64,000 nt of DNA from Tridacna crocea. Taxonomy: Eukaryota > Mollusca > Bivalvia > Cardiida > Cardiidae. The notes beneath the pieces were generated by a model. That model was not told where the DNA came from. It did no database searches and saw nothing but the letters and a program-made list of their open reading frames with translations. Made by a program: the position numbers and the translations under genes. Shown in pieces: positions 22,926 to 33,200 of this stretch (within the stretch, counting starts at the first letter, position 1; every line of letters begins with the position of its first letter). Where the stretch lies: contig OX031063.1 in NCBI GenBank assembly GCA_943736015.1, positions 43,664,672 through 43,728,671 on the forward strand. The letters are read 5' to 3'.

Positions 22926-23269
22926 TGGCATTCATACCGTAAAAAAGGACAGTTGCAAATTTCACCATGAAGAATTGTCCGTCTTTTAGTCATCTTGTAT
23001 TACCTATAGTAACTGTTCAGCAAGTGTGCTACACCTCAATTGGATTAGAACAGTCAGAACATGTTCTGAGGAACAATTGGCACATTTTCCGAAATACTCC
23101 ATTGACCTAGAACATGTTCGGAGTGTTCGAAATAGCAAAAGGAATACACCCTGTATAACAGCATTTCTTACTTTCCTGCAGTGTTTTCTAAAGCTTTTCT
23201 CTTAAGGTCATTAAAACATGGGAATTTTCAGAAAAGGCCCAATGAAAAACAGTATAAATCTTCTCATGA

Positions 23270-23474
23270 AAGGAAACCAGGCAATTCTAAGCATTGCAGT
23301 TTTGCCTGGCTCTTGTACCAAAGCAGTTGACAGGGTTGATCAAAGGTCCAGAACATGCAGCCTGATCTTGTGCAGTCTGATCAATATCTACAGTAGTTGT
23401 AAGTCTGATCAATATCTTCACTAGTTACAAGGATATCTGCATTTGTGAAAGACCCTATAGGAGTAAAGGTTTAA
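23270..23474. repeat. Family C-like fragment
   Basis: CAGCCTGATCTTGTGCAGTCTGATC with ATATCTACA and a terminal GTAAAGGTTTAA resemble family C, with divergence. Confidence 0.45.
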
Positions 23475-23648
23475 TACTTGAGAATAGGAAGTTTTGAAAA
23501 TTGCACAGCAAGATGTATTTAAAACTGTCCTTGGTTTCAGATAAAAAGTTTTTATCAAGATACTTGAAACTTACCCTTAACACTTTATCAAACAACAAAG
23601 TTTTAGACTAATTAAAAATAAATGACTCATGCTTTAGAAAAAAGGGAT

Positions 23649-23775
23649 TAAATGCATCTATGAACAGTAACGGGCCAGCTCAGCCTGCACAGACTGGGTC
23701 ATTGCCGTTTGCTGGGCTGATACTTTTCGTGATTGGACAGTTTTCTGTATGTCCTAGGACCACTGTACCTTATGA
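23649..23775 (+). repeat. Family H repeat, 5' truncated
   Basis: TTAAATGCATCTATGAACAG, then CAGCCTGCACAG, then TTTTCTGTATGTCCTAGGAC ending with CCACTGTACCTTATGATT. Confidence 0.5.
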
Positions 23776-24004
23776 TTAACTTTTCAGCAAACGACAAAAT
23801 GAAAGACAAGTCCAATTTGAAAAGATTTGCAGACAACAAAATAAGTATGGCTCAAAAATTGAAAAGTTTTTTTGGAAAGGTAGAAAACATTCTGGGAAAA
23901 GGAGAAAAATGCTGGTTACCACCATTTTCTCCTTTTCCTACAATGTTTTCAAAAGGCTTCTTTCTCAGGGTCGTCAAAGTCGGGATTGTGTGGTAAAGAG
24001 TTAA
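23776..24004 (-). repeat. Family A MITE, full length
   Basis: TTAACTTTTCAGCAAACGAC to GGTAAAGAGTTAA. The final TTAA is shared with the next copy. Confidence 0.85.
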
Positions 24005-24196
24005 CCCTTTCCCAAACAATCCCTGGTTTTTACGGGTCTTGAATAGTATCCTTTTGAAAACATTGTGGGAAAAGGAGAAAATCTGGTTACCCTATCATAG
24101 ACATAAAAATCTTCTTTTCAGCTAGAGTTGAATTGTCGTCTGCAAATGCTTTCAATTTGGTCTAGTCCAAAAGTTTGTCGTTTCGGAAAGGATTAA
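24001..24196 (+). repeat. Family A MITE with palindrome half deleted
   Basis: TTAACCCTTTCCCAAACAAT and left arm to GAAAATCTGGTTACC. The second palindrome arm is missing and the right arm resumes at CTATCATAGAC, ending GGAAAGGATTAA. Confidence 0.8.
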
Positions 24197-24407
24197 GTCA
24201 GTTCTTAACAAAAGCTGTTATAGATTGATGAGTATTAGGCATCCCAGAGATATATCTGACCACTTTTGCCAGAGCAAGGCTAAAATGAATTAGCAGAAAG
24301 GAATAGCAGCTTGACTTGTCAGATTTGTCTTTAAAAGAGAGAAAACTGCAAGCACAAGTTACAAGAGGAAGGTCCTCTGCTTAATAAGAGTTGACTCTTG
24401 GCCACCC

Positions 24408-24446
24408 ATATTCATCAACCATTCTTAAGAACATTCTTTGGTTAAA
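24408..24446 (+). repeat. Family D fragment
   Basis: ATATTCATCAACCATTCTTA AGAACATTC only. Confidence 0.5.
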
Positions 24447-24467
24447 GAAAGATATATAAAAAGATAT

Positions 24468-25582
24468 AATCTTTTACCACACAATGCCGACTGTTAACGA
24501 CCCTTGGAAAGAAGTCTTTCAAAAACATTGTGGGAAAAGGAGAAAATGCTGGTTACCGTAAAACGTTGTGTATACCATGCAGGCATGTATAACACGCAGG
24601 CCTTTTTCAGCATCAGATCCGAGGAAAAAAGGTTGTTCGGATGTACAACACGCGTCAAAAATTGACCAAAACATCGTAACATCTGAAGCTTACGACGCTA
24701 ACTTGAAAAATTGTAAATGGCGATACTTTATCAAAGGGAAATAACTATTTTTAATCAAAGTGGAAATGGTAATTATTCGATGTGTACTAGGGGATTATAA
24801 AAACATGCCAGCTTATGACATGTTGCAAATTCACACATTTAACTGACGGCCATATCGTAGTTAATCTCCTATTTTCTCACCTCCATCGATAAATGTGACA
24901 GGTGTGAAATAAACATAGATCTATATGATGTAAATCACGGTTTTTGTAAAAAGTAGCGATAAATATATTTATATTTTTAAATCATTCATTTCTTTCTGAA
25001 TCATTATTTTACTCCAATAATTGTTCAATTTTAGCTATTAACAAATAAAAAAATATGAGATGAATCAGACAATAACAGTAAATCAATATTTATCATATCG
25101 GGTACATTCGTCATTGCCAAAATGGCTGATAGAATCGGGAAATTACGAATCCTAATCCACAAATTAAGAATGTACAAGTACATTTTAACAAAATTAAAAC
25201 ATAATGTTTTTTTATTTAAATCGGTAAAAGTTGAAATGGGATGATGACGAAAGTTAAGGCTGTGGCGCGAGACTTTGCCGTTTTGTACCTACGCCCCGCC
25301 CCCCACCCACTTTGAACAGGTATACGACAGACTTTCAAGGAGAAAAACATGATTTTGCCTATTGTAGTGTATAACACGCAGTCCCCAGTTTGAAATTATT
25401 CAGAGCTGAAAAAATGTTTGTGTTATACGCACCAAAACACGGTACTAGCATTTTCTCCTTTTCCCACAATGTTTTCTACCCTATGAAAGAGAACTTGCAC
25501 AGTTTGAGCCACAATGAAATTGTTGTCTGCAAATGCTTACAATTTGGACAAGGCTTAAATTGGTCATCTGGTAAAAAGTTAA
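24468..25582 (+). repeat. Family A MITE split by a TA-flanked element
   Basis: Left arm and first palindrome arm at 24468-24555. The second palindrome arm (CTAGCATTTTCTCC) and right arm to GTAAAAAGTTAA are at 25443-25582. Confidence 0.8.
24556..25442. mobile_element. TA-flanked element with CCGTAAAACG / CCGTGTTTTGG ends
   Basis: 887 bases inserted exactly at the centre of a family A palindrome. TA at 24554-24555 and 25443-25444 is the duplicated target. Ends carry GTGTATA and GTATAACAC motifs, with ATAACACGCAG near both ends. No transposase frame. Confidence 0.65.
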
Positions 25583-25635
25583 TCTGTCAAACTGTTCATA
25601 TTGCCTTCATGAAAAGAACCTGGTCCCCGTTTTAT

Positions 25636-25855
25636 TTAACTCCTTACCAAACGACAAAATTTTAGACTGGTCCAAATTCAAAGCATTTGCAGAGGTCAAA
25701 ATAAAAGTTACTAAAAATTGGAAATTTTTATCAAAGAGGAGAGGAAACATTGTGGGAAAAGGAAGTTACCAGCATTTTCTCCTTTTCCCACAATGTTTTC
25801 TAAAGGCTTCTTTCTCAGGGTCGTCAAAAGTAAGGATTGTGTGGTAATGGGCTAA
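25636..25855 (-). repeat. Family A MITE, full length
   Basis: TTAACTCCTTACCAAACGAC to GGTAATGGGCTAA. The first palindrome arm lost about 10 bases (GGGAAAAGGAAGTTACCAGC). Confidence 0.83.
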
Positions 25856-26000
25856 GGTAGTTCAAGACAAAATTTGCAAAAGTTTTACTATTACGTATAG
25901 TAAAGTGATATTTGTCTGCCACAAAATACATGAAAACTATCATGGTGATTTTAGATACTATACTATAGTTATGTAAAACTTATGCAAATTTTGTGCGTAA

Positions 26001-26230
26001 TTAACTCTTTGCCACATAATCCTGACTTTTAACAACCATTTGAAAGAAGATTTCCGAAAACATTGTGGGAAAGGGAGAAAATGCTGGTAACCAGCATTTT
26101 CTCCTTTTCCCTCAATGTTTTCGTCTCTTCCCCCTAAAAAATTTCAAATTTTCGATCATTTTTACTTTGTCGTCTGCAAATGCTTTCAATTTGGACCAGT
26201 CTAAAATTTTGAGGATTGGTAAAGAGTTAT
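26001..26230 (+). repeat. Family A MITE, full length
   Basis: TTAACTCTTTGCCACATAAT to GGTAAAGAGTTAT, palindrome about 26058-26123. Confidence 0.86.
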
Positions 26231-26250
26231 TTACCTTAGTAAAACGGGGA

Positions 26251-26452
26251 CCTGGGTCTGTATTCACCTACCATTCTTAAGAACATTCTTAGTCTTATTC
26301 CTCAGAATTTTGTCAGTATGAAAGTAACAGAACTTCTGATTTGCTAAACCAAATGGTTTAGCCAATCAGAAGCTCTGTTACTTTCACAGTCAGGAAATCT
26401 TGAAGAATAAGACCAAGAACGTTCTTAAGAATGGTTGGTGAATATGGACCCT
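26251..26452. repeat. Family D palindromic MITE, full length
   Basis: CCTGGGTCTGTATTCACC and GGTGAATATGGACC ends. Centre GCTAAACCAAATGGTTTAGC with AATCAGAAG arms. The two halves pair along nearly the whole element. Confidence 0.75.
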
Positions 26453-26663
26453 GATGTGTATAGGTTGTTTGTTGACATGTGCCAAAAAATTTTGCATAAA
26501 AGTTTTGATGCATTGAGCAAATATTGGCACATGCTAATGTAATTCAGCAAAATAAGAATGGTGACTTATGAATATCACGGAATGTTTGAAAATGCAAGGT
26601 GATACCAAAACATCCTCATATGGTGGCATATGCAGGGTTAATTTGTTACTTGTCAAATGGGCC

Positions 26664-27210
26664 TTAAAGGTGCGTATTTAGAATTTTCACATCACACCAA
26701 ATAAGAAAATATATATATCATTGAAATTTGTATGAATAAATAATACAAATCATCAATAATTAAGAATCATAAAATTACAGAAAACAATTTTTTTGATGGT
26801 ATTCCCTTAAAAGGCTATGTAGCCTCTTAAGCTATTTTTAGATTTCGTGCCAAAAAATATTAAAGCATTGTGGGAATGTCAAGTGACTGGCACGTGACTA
26901 ATAACGCTTAAATTCCATTACATAACAAACATGTAATAATTTTTTTCCATAATGTCTTCTTCGGACGGATGTTTGAAGCTTTTTCTGTGTTTTCCTGTAT
27001 TTAAATGAGAGAATTGATAATCTAAAAATAGAACGTGTCTCCCGTTGGTGTCAACCTGGTCCGTAATAAATCTCTAAATTCTCGTGTTATCGGATGGTTT
27101 TCGACTACTGGGGTTTTATGAATGCAAATTAAAAGGCTATGGGAGTATAAGGTTGATTTTTTTGCATTTTTGTAAAATTTTCGTCCCAAAATCTGAAGGG
27201 CCACCATTAA
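26664..27210 (-). mobile_element. Family F element, intact ends
   Basis: TTAAAGGTGCGTATTTAG to GGGCCACCATTAA. It is the uninterrupted counterpart of the 8707 copy. Confidence 0.72.
27022..27207 (-). pseudogene. Conserved peptide frame of family F, open copy
   Basis: 61 codons, starting MVALQILGRKFYKNAKKS and ending RLTPTGDTFYF, with the same stop as the 8712 copy. Preservation between two copies hints at past coding. Function unknown. Confidence 0.3.
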
Positions 27211-27237
27211 CTCTTTACCACATTAACAAAATTTTAA
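27207..27237. repeat. Family A remnant between family F and family B
   Basis: TTAACTCTTTACCACATTAA and AAATTTTAA: both termini of a family A copy with everything between deleted. Confidence 0.55.
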
Positions 27238-27461
27238 CCCTTTATTCCATAGATACTCATTTCTACGCATTGCTTGTAGGAGACTTTGGAGAACAATGTG
27301 GCAAAAGCTGAAATTGCATGTGACAAGCAATTTAACCTTTTGCCACAATGTTTTCTACACTATCAGAAGGTCTCATAAACACATAAGAAACAACTTCATC
27401 CTTGCTGTTTTTTAGGGTCAATTGGAGATACCATAGAAATGCCTTATTGGGTAAAGAGTTG
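27234..27461 (+). repeat. Family B MITE, full length
   Basis: TTAACCCTTTATTCCATAGA to GGGTAAAGAGTTGA, core AATTGCATGTGACAAGCAATT. Its first TTAA is shared with the adjoining remnant. Confidence 0.8.
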
Positions 27462-27464
27462 AAC

Positions 27465-27650
27465 ATGTTCAACTTAGAGCTTTTGCAGACAATGAAATTA
27501 ATGTGACTCAGAAATTAAAATTTGTTATGGAAAGAGTAGAGATTATTGTGGGAAAAGGACAAAATGCAGGTCACCACCATTTTCTCTTTTTCCCACAAAT
27601 GTTTTCAAAAGTTCTGTCTCGGTGTTGGGATAGTGTCGTGAAGACTCAAC
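27465..27650 (-). repeat. Family A MITE, 5' truncated
   Basis: Right arm from TTCAACTTAGAGC, palindrome with GCAGGTCACCACC centre, reversed left arm to TGTCGTGAAGACTCAA. Confidence 0.65.
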
Positions 27651-28044
27651 TGTTTTGAATTCTTTGAAATATATCAAGGCATCTCCAAAGTTGAAAAGTA
27701 TAATTTTCCTGTTTCATAATCACTTCCTTATGATCAGGATGTCAATTAAGTAGCTGTTATATTAGGTAGAAGTGTTTCTTAAAAGTACGTGAAATATACT
27801 ACCCATTCAAAACACTTTAAGTAGAGCCAAACTAGATTCTTTGAGTTTGTGGAAAGTTTAGATTATTATCAGCCTACATAGAATTGGCACTCTGATCTTA
27901 TATCTGCTCTTTCTTCTTTCTTTGTTGGGTATGTTGACAAAAACGGCTTTAAAAATGCATTGTTTGCATTTTGTATTGACTGAAGTTGTCAACTTCTTTT
28001 TTTGGATGTACAGTTTAAGATGAGCTACTGTAGTGCAAACCAAG

Positions 28045-28112
28045 ATTTAATCTTTTTCCGAAACAATCCTGATTTTTAATGATCCTATGAAAGAAACCTT
28101 TTGAAAACATTT
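28045..28112 (+). repeat. Family A MITE left fragment
   Basis: TTTAATCTTTTTCCGAAACA and left arm up to AAAACATTTTC. Confidence 0.55.
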
Positions 28113-28167
28113 TCATAGCTATTGCTCTTGCGGAGTATTAATTGTGGCTCATAAATCGCAACCATGT

Positions 28168-28395
28168 TTAACTCTTTACCACACAATCACGACTTTTAAC
28201 GACCCTGAGATAGAAGCCTTTTGAAAGCATTGTGGGAAAAGGAGAAAATGCTGGTAACCAGCATTTTCTCCTTTTCCCACAATGCTTTCTACCCTGTGGG
28301 AAACAAATTTCAATTTTTGAGTTACATATAATTTGTCGTCTGCAAGAGCTTTCAATTTGGACCAGTCTTAAATTTTGTCGTTTGGTAAAGAGTTA
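28168..28395 (+). repeat. Family A MITE, full length, perfect hairpin
   Basis: TTAACTCTTTACCACACAAT to GGTAAAGAGTTAA. The palindrome GCATTGTGGGAAAAGGAG.. pairs perfectly with ..CTCCTTTTCCCACAATGC, and the distinctive GCATT is present in both arms. Confidence 0.9.
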
Positions 28396-28527
28396 AATGA
28401 ACAGTAAATCACACGAGAAAGACAATTATTTCTTAATTTTAACATGCCTTTGTTGCACTGTATTATAGACCCATATTCATGTGTCATGTCAGAGAATACA
28501 ATTGTCATTTTACTTGGATAATCTTTA

Positions 28528-28726
28528 TATTCCAAATCTAAAGCATTTGCAGACGACAAAATAAAAGTGACTGAAAATTTGAAATTTGTTTTGTGAAGGG
28601 CAGAAAACATTGTGGGAAAAGGAGAAAATGCTGGTTACCAGCATTTTCTCCTTTTCCCACAATGTTTTCTAGAGACTTTTTTTCTCAGGGGCGTCAAAAG
28701 TAGGGATTGTGCGGTAATGGGTTGAA
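28528..28726 (-). repeat. Family A MITE, 5' truncated
   Basis: Begins in the right arm at TCCAAATCTAAAGCATTTGC, perfect palindrome about 28605-28670, ends GGTAATGGGTTGA. Confidence 0.83.
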
Positions 28727-29079
28727 CCAGAAGTTATAATGTTACCTATTGATTATGTATACATGCATAGAATTTGGATGAATAATAATGTTGATTAATG
28801 ACATAATTCGGATTATATCCATGCAGTTTGTTTAGAAGGGAAGGTATCATCAAAGATTACTTGTGAATGTCCAGATGAATCATGATAAAAGATTAACTCA
28901 TTGGTTTGCGTCAAATAAGCTGGTTCTAACATGGTGGTGGCTGCGCCATCAGCGTGTCACAGCAGTATTTTCTTACTCCTTATAAAGCTCTAGTTACCTC
29001 AAGTAATCACCTGGGCTTTTGTAAAATATAACACCCCCATGAGCATTAAAAAGAGGCTGTATGGTAGGAAAAAAGTAAC

Positions 29080-29108
29080 CTCCCCCCCTCCCCCCCCCCC
29101 ACCCACCC
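29080..29108. repeat. C-rich low-complexity tract
   Basis: CCCCCCCTCCCCCCCCCCCA followed by CCCACCCAG. Confidence 0.8.
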
Positions 29109-29351
29109 AGTGGACATTAAAAGCAGTATGCTAGGAATAGAAGTTGCTGTTCTTGCAAAAGTTATCAGTCCATTGTGATTTGAAATCTTTGTCAGAGGAA
29201 CAAATTTTCGACTTGCTCCATAAGTGAAAGCATCAGCAAAGGATATTCAATACTTGTCTCAAATGAGTAGATTAGCTTTTGAACAGGTGAAGAAACATTG
29301 TGAGAAAAAGCTGATTTCAAAAGCCTGTTTTGTCATTTTCATTTCAACCTC

Positions 29352-29566
29352 AGTCTACCAGACGACAAAATTTTAGCCTTTTCCAAATTGAAAACATTTG
29401 CAGACCAAATTCCAATGTGGCTGAAATAGTGCAATATTTCTTTGATAGGGTAAAAGACTTTATGGGAAAAGGAGAAAATCCAGCATTTTTCTCCTTTTCC
29501 CACAGTGTTTTTCAAAAGTTTTCTTTCTCAGGGTCATTAAAGTTAGCACTGTGCGGTAAAGGGTTA
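29352..29566 (-). repeat. Family A MITE, 5' end eroded
   Basis: From CTACCAGACGACAAAATTTT to GGTAAAGGGTTAA; palindrome core shortened (AAAATCCAGCATTTTT). Confidence 0.78.
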
Positions 29567-29653
29567 AAATGTGAATGTTTGATAAAGGGATGAGTCAGGA
29601 AGCAGTTGCCTCACAGTTAGATGCTCAGTGGTACTGAGATTGAAACCTGTACT

Positions 29654-29795
29654 ACATTCTTAACAACCTTGAAGGAAAAGGACTTTGACAACATTGTGGG
29701 AAGAGGAATAAAATTCTAGTTACCAGCATTTTCTCTTTTTACTAAAAATCTTTTTAAGCCTTTGCTAAAACTCAGAATTGTGTGGTGAGGGATTA
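29654..29795. repeat. Family A MITE, left-arm-on-both-sides form, diverged
   Basis: CATTCTTAACAACCTTGAAG, decayed palindrome, then a reversed left arm (AAAACTCAGAATTGTGTGG) ending GTGAGGGATTAA. Confidence 0.55.
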
Positions 29796-29835
29796 ATCTG
29801 GACAAGTACAAAATTTAATTATGTGTTAAAGAATG

Positions 29836-30060
29836 AGCCCTTTGCTACAAAATTCTGCATTTTAACAGTCGGTTGTTGAAGAGATAGGCTTTGAAAATAT
29901 TGTTTTGAAGAGGAGAAAATACGGATAACCAGTATTTTCTCCTTTTTCAACAAAGATTTTTGCCTGAGTAATGATACGTTTCCTCATTTCAGCCACAGTT
30001 AAGTTGTTGTCTGCAAAGTTTGCAATGTGGATGAATGTAAAATTTTGATAAAGAGTGAAT
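29836..30060 (+). repeat. Family A MITE, diverged
   Basis: TGAGCCCTTTGCTACAAAAT, palindrome GGAGAAAATACGGATAACC / AGTATTTTCTCC, right arm GTTGTCTGCAAAGTTTGC. Ends 51 bases before the acceptor of the MGAT4 start-codon exon. Confidence 0.65.
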
Positions 30061-30111
30061 TAGATAAGAACACTAGACTTGTATATCATTTTATTTTTGT
30101 CTTTGTTTCAG

Positions 30112-30151
30112 AGACGGTTGGCTGCCTGAAGATCCATAGAAAATCGTGTGC
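30112..30151 (+). other. MGAT4B: MGAT4 5' UTR part of the start-codon exon
   Basis: Forty bases between a pyrimidine-rich acceptor (TTTTTGTCTTTGTTTCAG) and the ATG. The acceptor implies at least one upstream non-coding exon, not located. Confidence 0.6.
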
Positions 30152-30245
30152 ATGGGTCGCATCAAAGCTCGCATGAAAAATGTGGTGATCAGTGGAATAA
30201 TCTGTTCCTGTGTCGTGCTGTTTTGGATACATGGCTTCAAAAATG
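30152..30245 (+). CDS. MGAT4B: MGAT4 coding exon 1
   Basis: Starts ATGGGTCGCATCAAAGC, the first ATG in the exon, and encodes [10 protein letters not shown] plus the membrane anchor. Donor AAATG|GTACGA; ends one base into a codon. Confidence 0.9.
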
Positions 30246-33200
30246 GTACGAGATGTTTTTTTGTTTGTTTTGAACTAGGTTATTAGCGTGTTACCAAATG
30301 ACAAAATGTTATTCTAATCCACATTCAAAGCATTTGCAGACGACAAAATAAATCTGACTGAAATACCATGAAATATGGGGACCCCTAGAAAGCAGGATGG
30401 GAAAAAAGGAGAAAATGCTGTTTGTAAACCAGAAAGCTGGTTTTTTTTTTCAAAAATGTGGGAATAAACCATAGTTTATCTCAACTTAAAATATGAAGAG
30501 AAATATCAATAAGATAACAATAGGACAAATGTCATAGTCATCATTTCTCAAGTTGTTTGTTCACCTGGGTGGGGCAGATAAATCCTACTGAGGACTGGTG
30601 TTCCTATCGATCACTTAACTCATTACCACACGACAAAATTTTAGGTTTGTCCAAATCGAAAACATTTGCAGACAACAAAGTAAAAGTGACTGAAAATTTG
30701 AAATTTGTTTCGGGAAGGGAAGAAAACATTGTGGGAAAAGGAGAAAATGCTGGTTACCAGCATTTTCTCCTTTTCCCACAAAGTTTTCAGAAGGCTTCTT
30801 TTTCAGGGTCGTGAAAACCAGGGATTGTTTGGGAAAGGGTTAACCCTTTCCCAAATGACAAATTTTGAACTCTTCCAAACTGAAAGAGTTTGCAGACGAC
30901 AATTTTAGATTTTGAGAAAATGGCAGAAAGTTCTCAAAAAGGGTGGAAAACACTGTGGGAAAAGGAGAAATTGCTGTTTACGAGCAATTTCTCCTTTTCC
31001 CGCAGTGTTTTCAAAAGACTTTTACTGCAGACACGTAAAAACCAGGGCTTGTTTGGGAAAGTGTTAACTCTTTCCCACACAGTCCCGACTTTTAATGACC
31101 CTGGTGTAGAAAGCTTTTGAAAACTTTGTGGGAAAAGGAGAAAATGCTGGTAACCAGCATTTTGTCCTTTTCCCACAATGTTTTCTACTCTGTCGCAGAC
31201 AAATTTCATCATTTGAGTCACCTTTTGTTGTCTGTAAAGGATTTGGATTTGGACAAGTATGACATTTTGTCGGTTGAAAAAGAGTTAACTCTTTATCAGG
31301 TTATAAAATTTTAGAAATATTGATATTGAAATCATATGCTGAAAAATAAATTAAAATGTCATGTGACTGAAATGGTATATTGTCTTAACTCTTTACCAAA
31401 TTTTAGACCGGTCCAAATTGAAAGCATTTACAGATGACAAAGTAAATGTGGTTGAAAAATTCGAAATTTCTTGTGGAAAGGGTAGAAAACATTGTGGGAA
31501 AATAATTTAGAAACACTGTGGGAAAATGAGGAAATGCTAGTTACCCGCATTTTCCCCAGTGTTTTCAAAAGGCTTCTTCCACAAGGTCGTTAAAAATCGG
31601 AATTGTATGCTAAAGAGTTAAGTTTTTATTGGTATGAATTTGCAAAATATCACCTGACGGAAGATAATGCATAATAGGACAATACCAAACAAAAACTTTT
31701 GCCTCTGTAGTGTAGAAAATTGGTTATCAACATTTTCTAAATCCATTATTTTTTTTCCAAACCCTATGTTGTGGGTATTCATTAGAATCGTCTTGATGAG
31801 ACCATTCTATTGAGTACCCACAACATGGAATTTAGTGCACAGTAAGTAACGTTTTCAATTTCTAAAGAAAAATCACTCCCTCTATCCGGGCTGTCTTAAT
31901 ACTTTAAATATGAACAAGTCTAAAATTTTGTCATCACCTAAAAATTTATGCATATGTTGTCAAGGAAATGGCATTATTTTGGAAAATCTTTGTCGCACAT
32001 ACCAGTACCTATCTTAATGATCTTGCATGTTTTTGAATAGTTTCTGTTATTGAAATCCTTTGTTCTGTTTGGTAGTTGCAATAAAGAAAATCAACATTTT
32101 CAACCCTTTAACCCTCAAATCAGACTCTTTGTGACCCTGAAAGAGAAGGGTTTTAACAATGTAGTGAGACCAGGAAAAAAACTTGGTAACCAGTATTTTC
32201 GCATTTCCTGCTATGTTTTCTACCCTATCATAGATAGAAATTCCCATTTTAGCAACAATGAATTTGTTGACTAATGCAGATATTTTGAATTCTGACTAGT
32301 TCAAACTTGTGTGATTTGTTAACCCTTTACCAAACAATCCCTGGTTTTTACAACCCTGAGATTGATGCCTTTTGAAAACATTGTTGGAAAAGGAGAAAAT
32401 GCTGGTTTCCAGCATTTTCTCCTTTTCCCACAATGTTTTCTACCTTATGAAAGAAAAATCATTTCATATGGGCCACATTGAAACTGTCATTTGCAAATGC
32501 TATCAGTGTGGGTTAACCCTTTACAAAACAGTCCCTGGTTTTTACAACCCTGAGATGGAAGCCTTTTGAAAACAATGTTGGAAAAGGAGAAAATGCTGGT
32601 TTCCAATATTTTCTCCTTTTCCCACAATGTTATCTACCCTATCAAAGAAAAATCATTTCATATGGGTCACATTGAAACTGTTATCTGCAAAATAAGGCTG
32701 TCAATTCGGACAGGTCTCGAATTTTTGTCATGAGTTAAAGGGTTAAAAAGTGAAACTGTCGCCTCATGTCTTTGGTCCTGCATGGATCAGTGGTAAAGTG
32801 TAGGGCTCATAACTTGGAGACTCACTTGGAGCCAGAAGCTTTTTATGGGAATGTCCTTTGGCAAGACACTTGTGGAGCCAGGAACCCCAGCCTAGTACTG
32901 GTGAAAACTAGGAGGTACATGAATATGTGAGCGGTTACCAGATATGATTGAAATGATGATGAAAGCAGTCTACAAGAACATTCAATCAATTAATTGTTTA
33001 CCAAGCAGCAACATTTTTAGGCTAGTCAAAATTTAAAGCTTTTGTCCATACAAAATAAATGTTACTGAAAAATTACTTGTTGTCAGAGGGGTAGAAAACA
33101 TTATGGGAAAAGGAGAAAATTCCGGTTACCAGAATTTTCTCTTTTCCAACAATGTTTATAAAAGCTTTCTTCCTCAGTGGAGATAAGCGTTGGAATTGTG

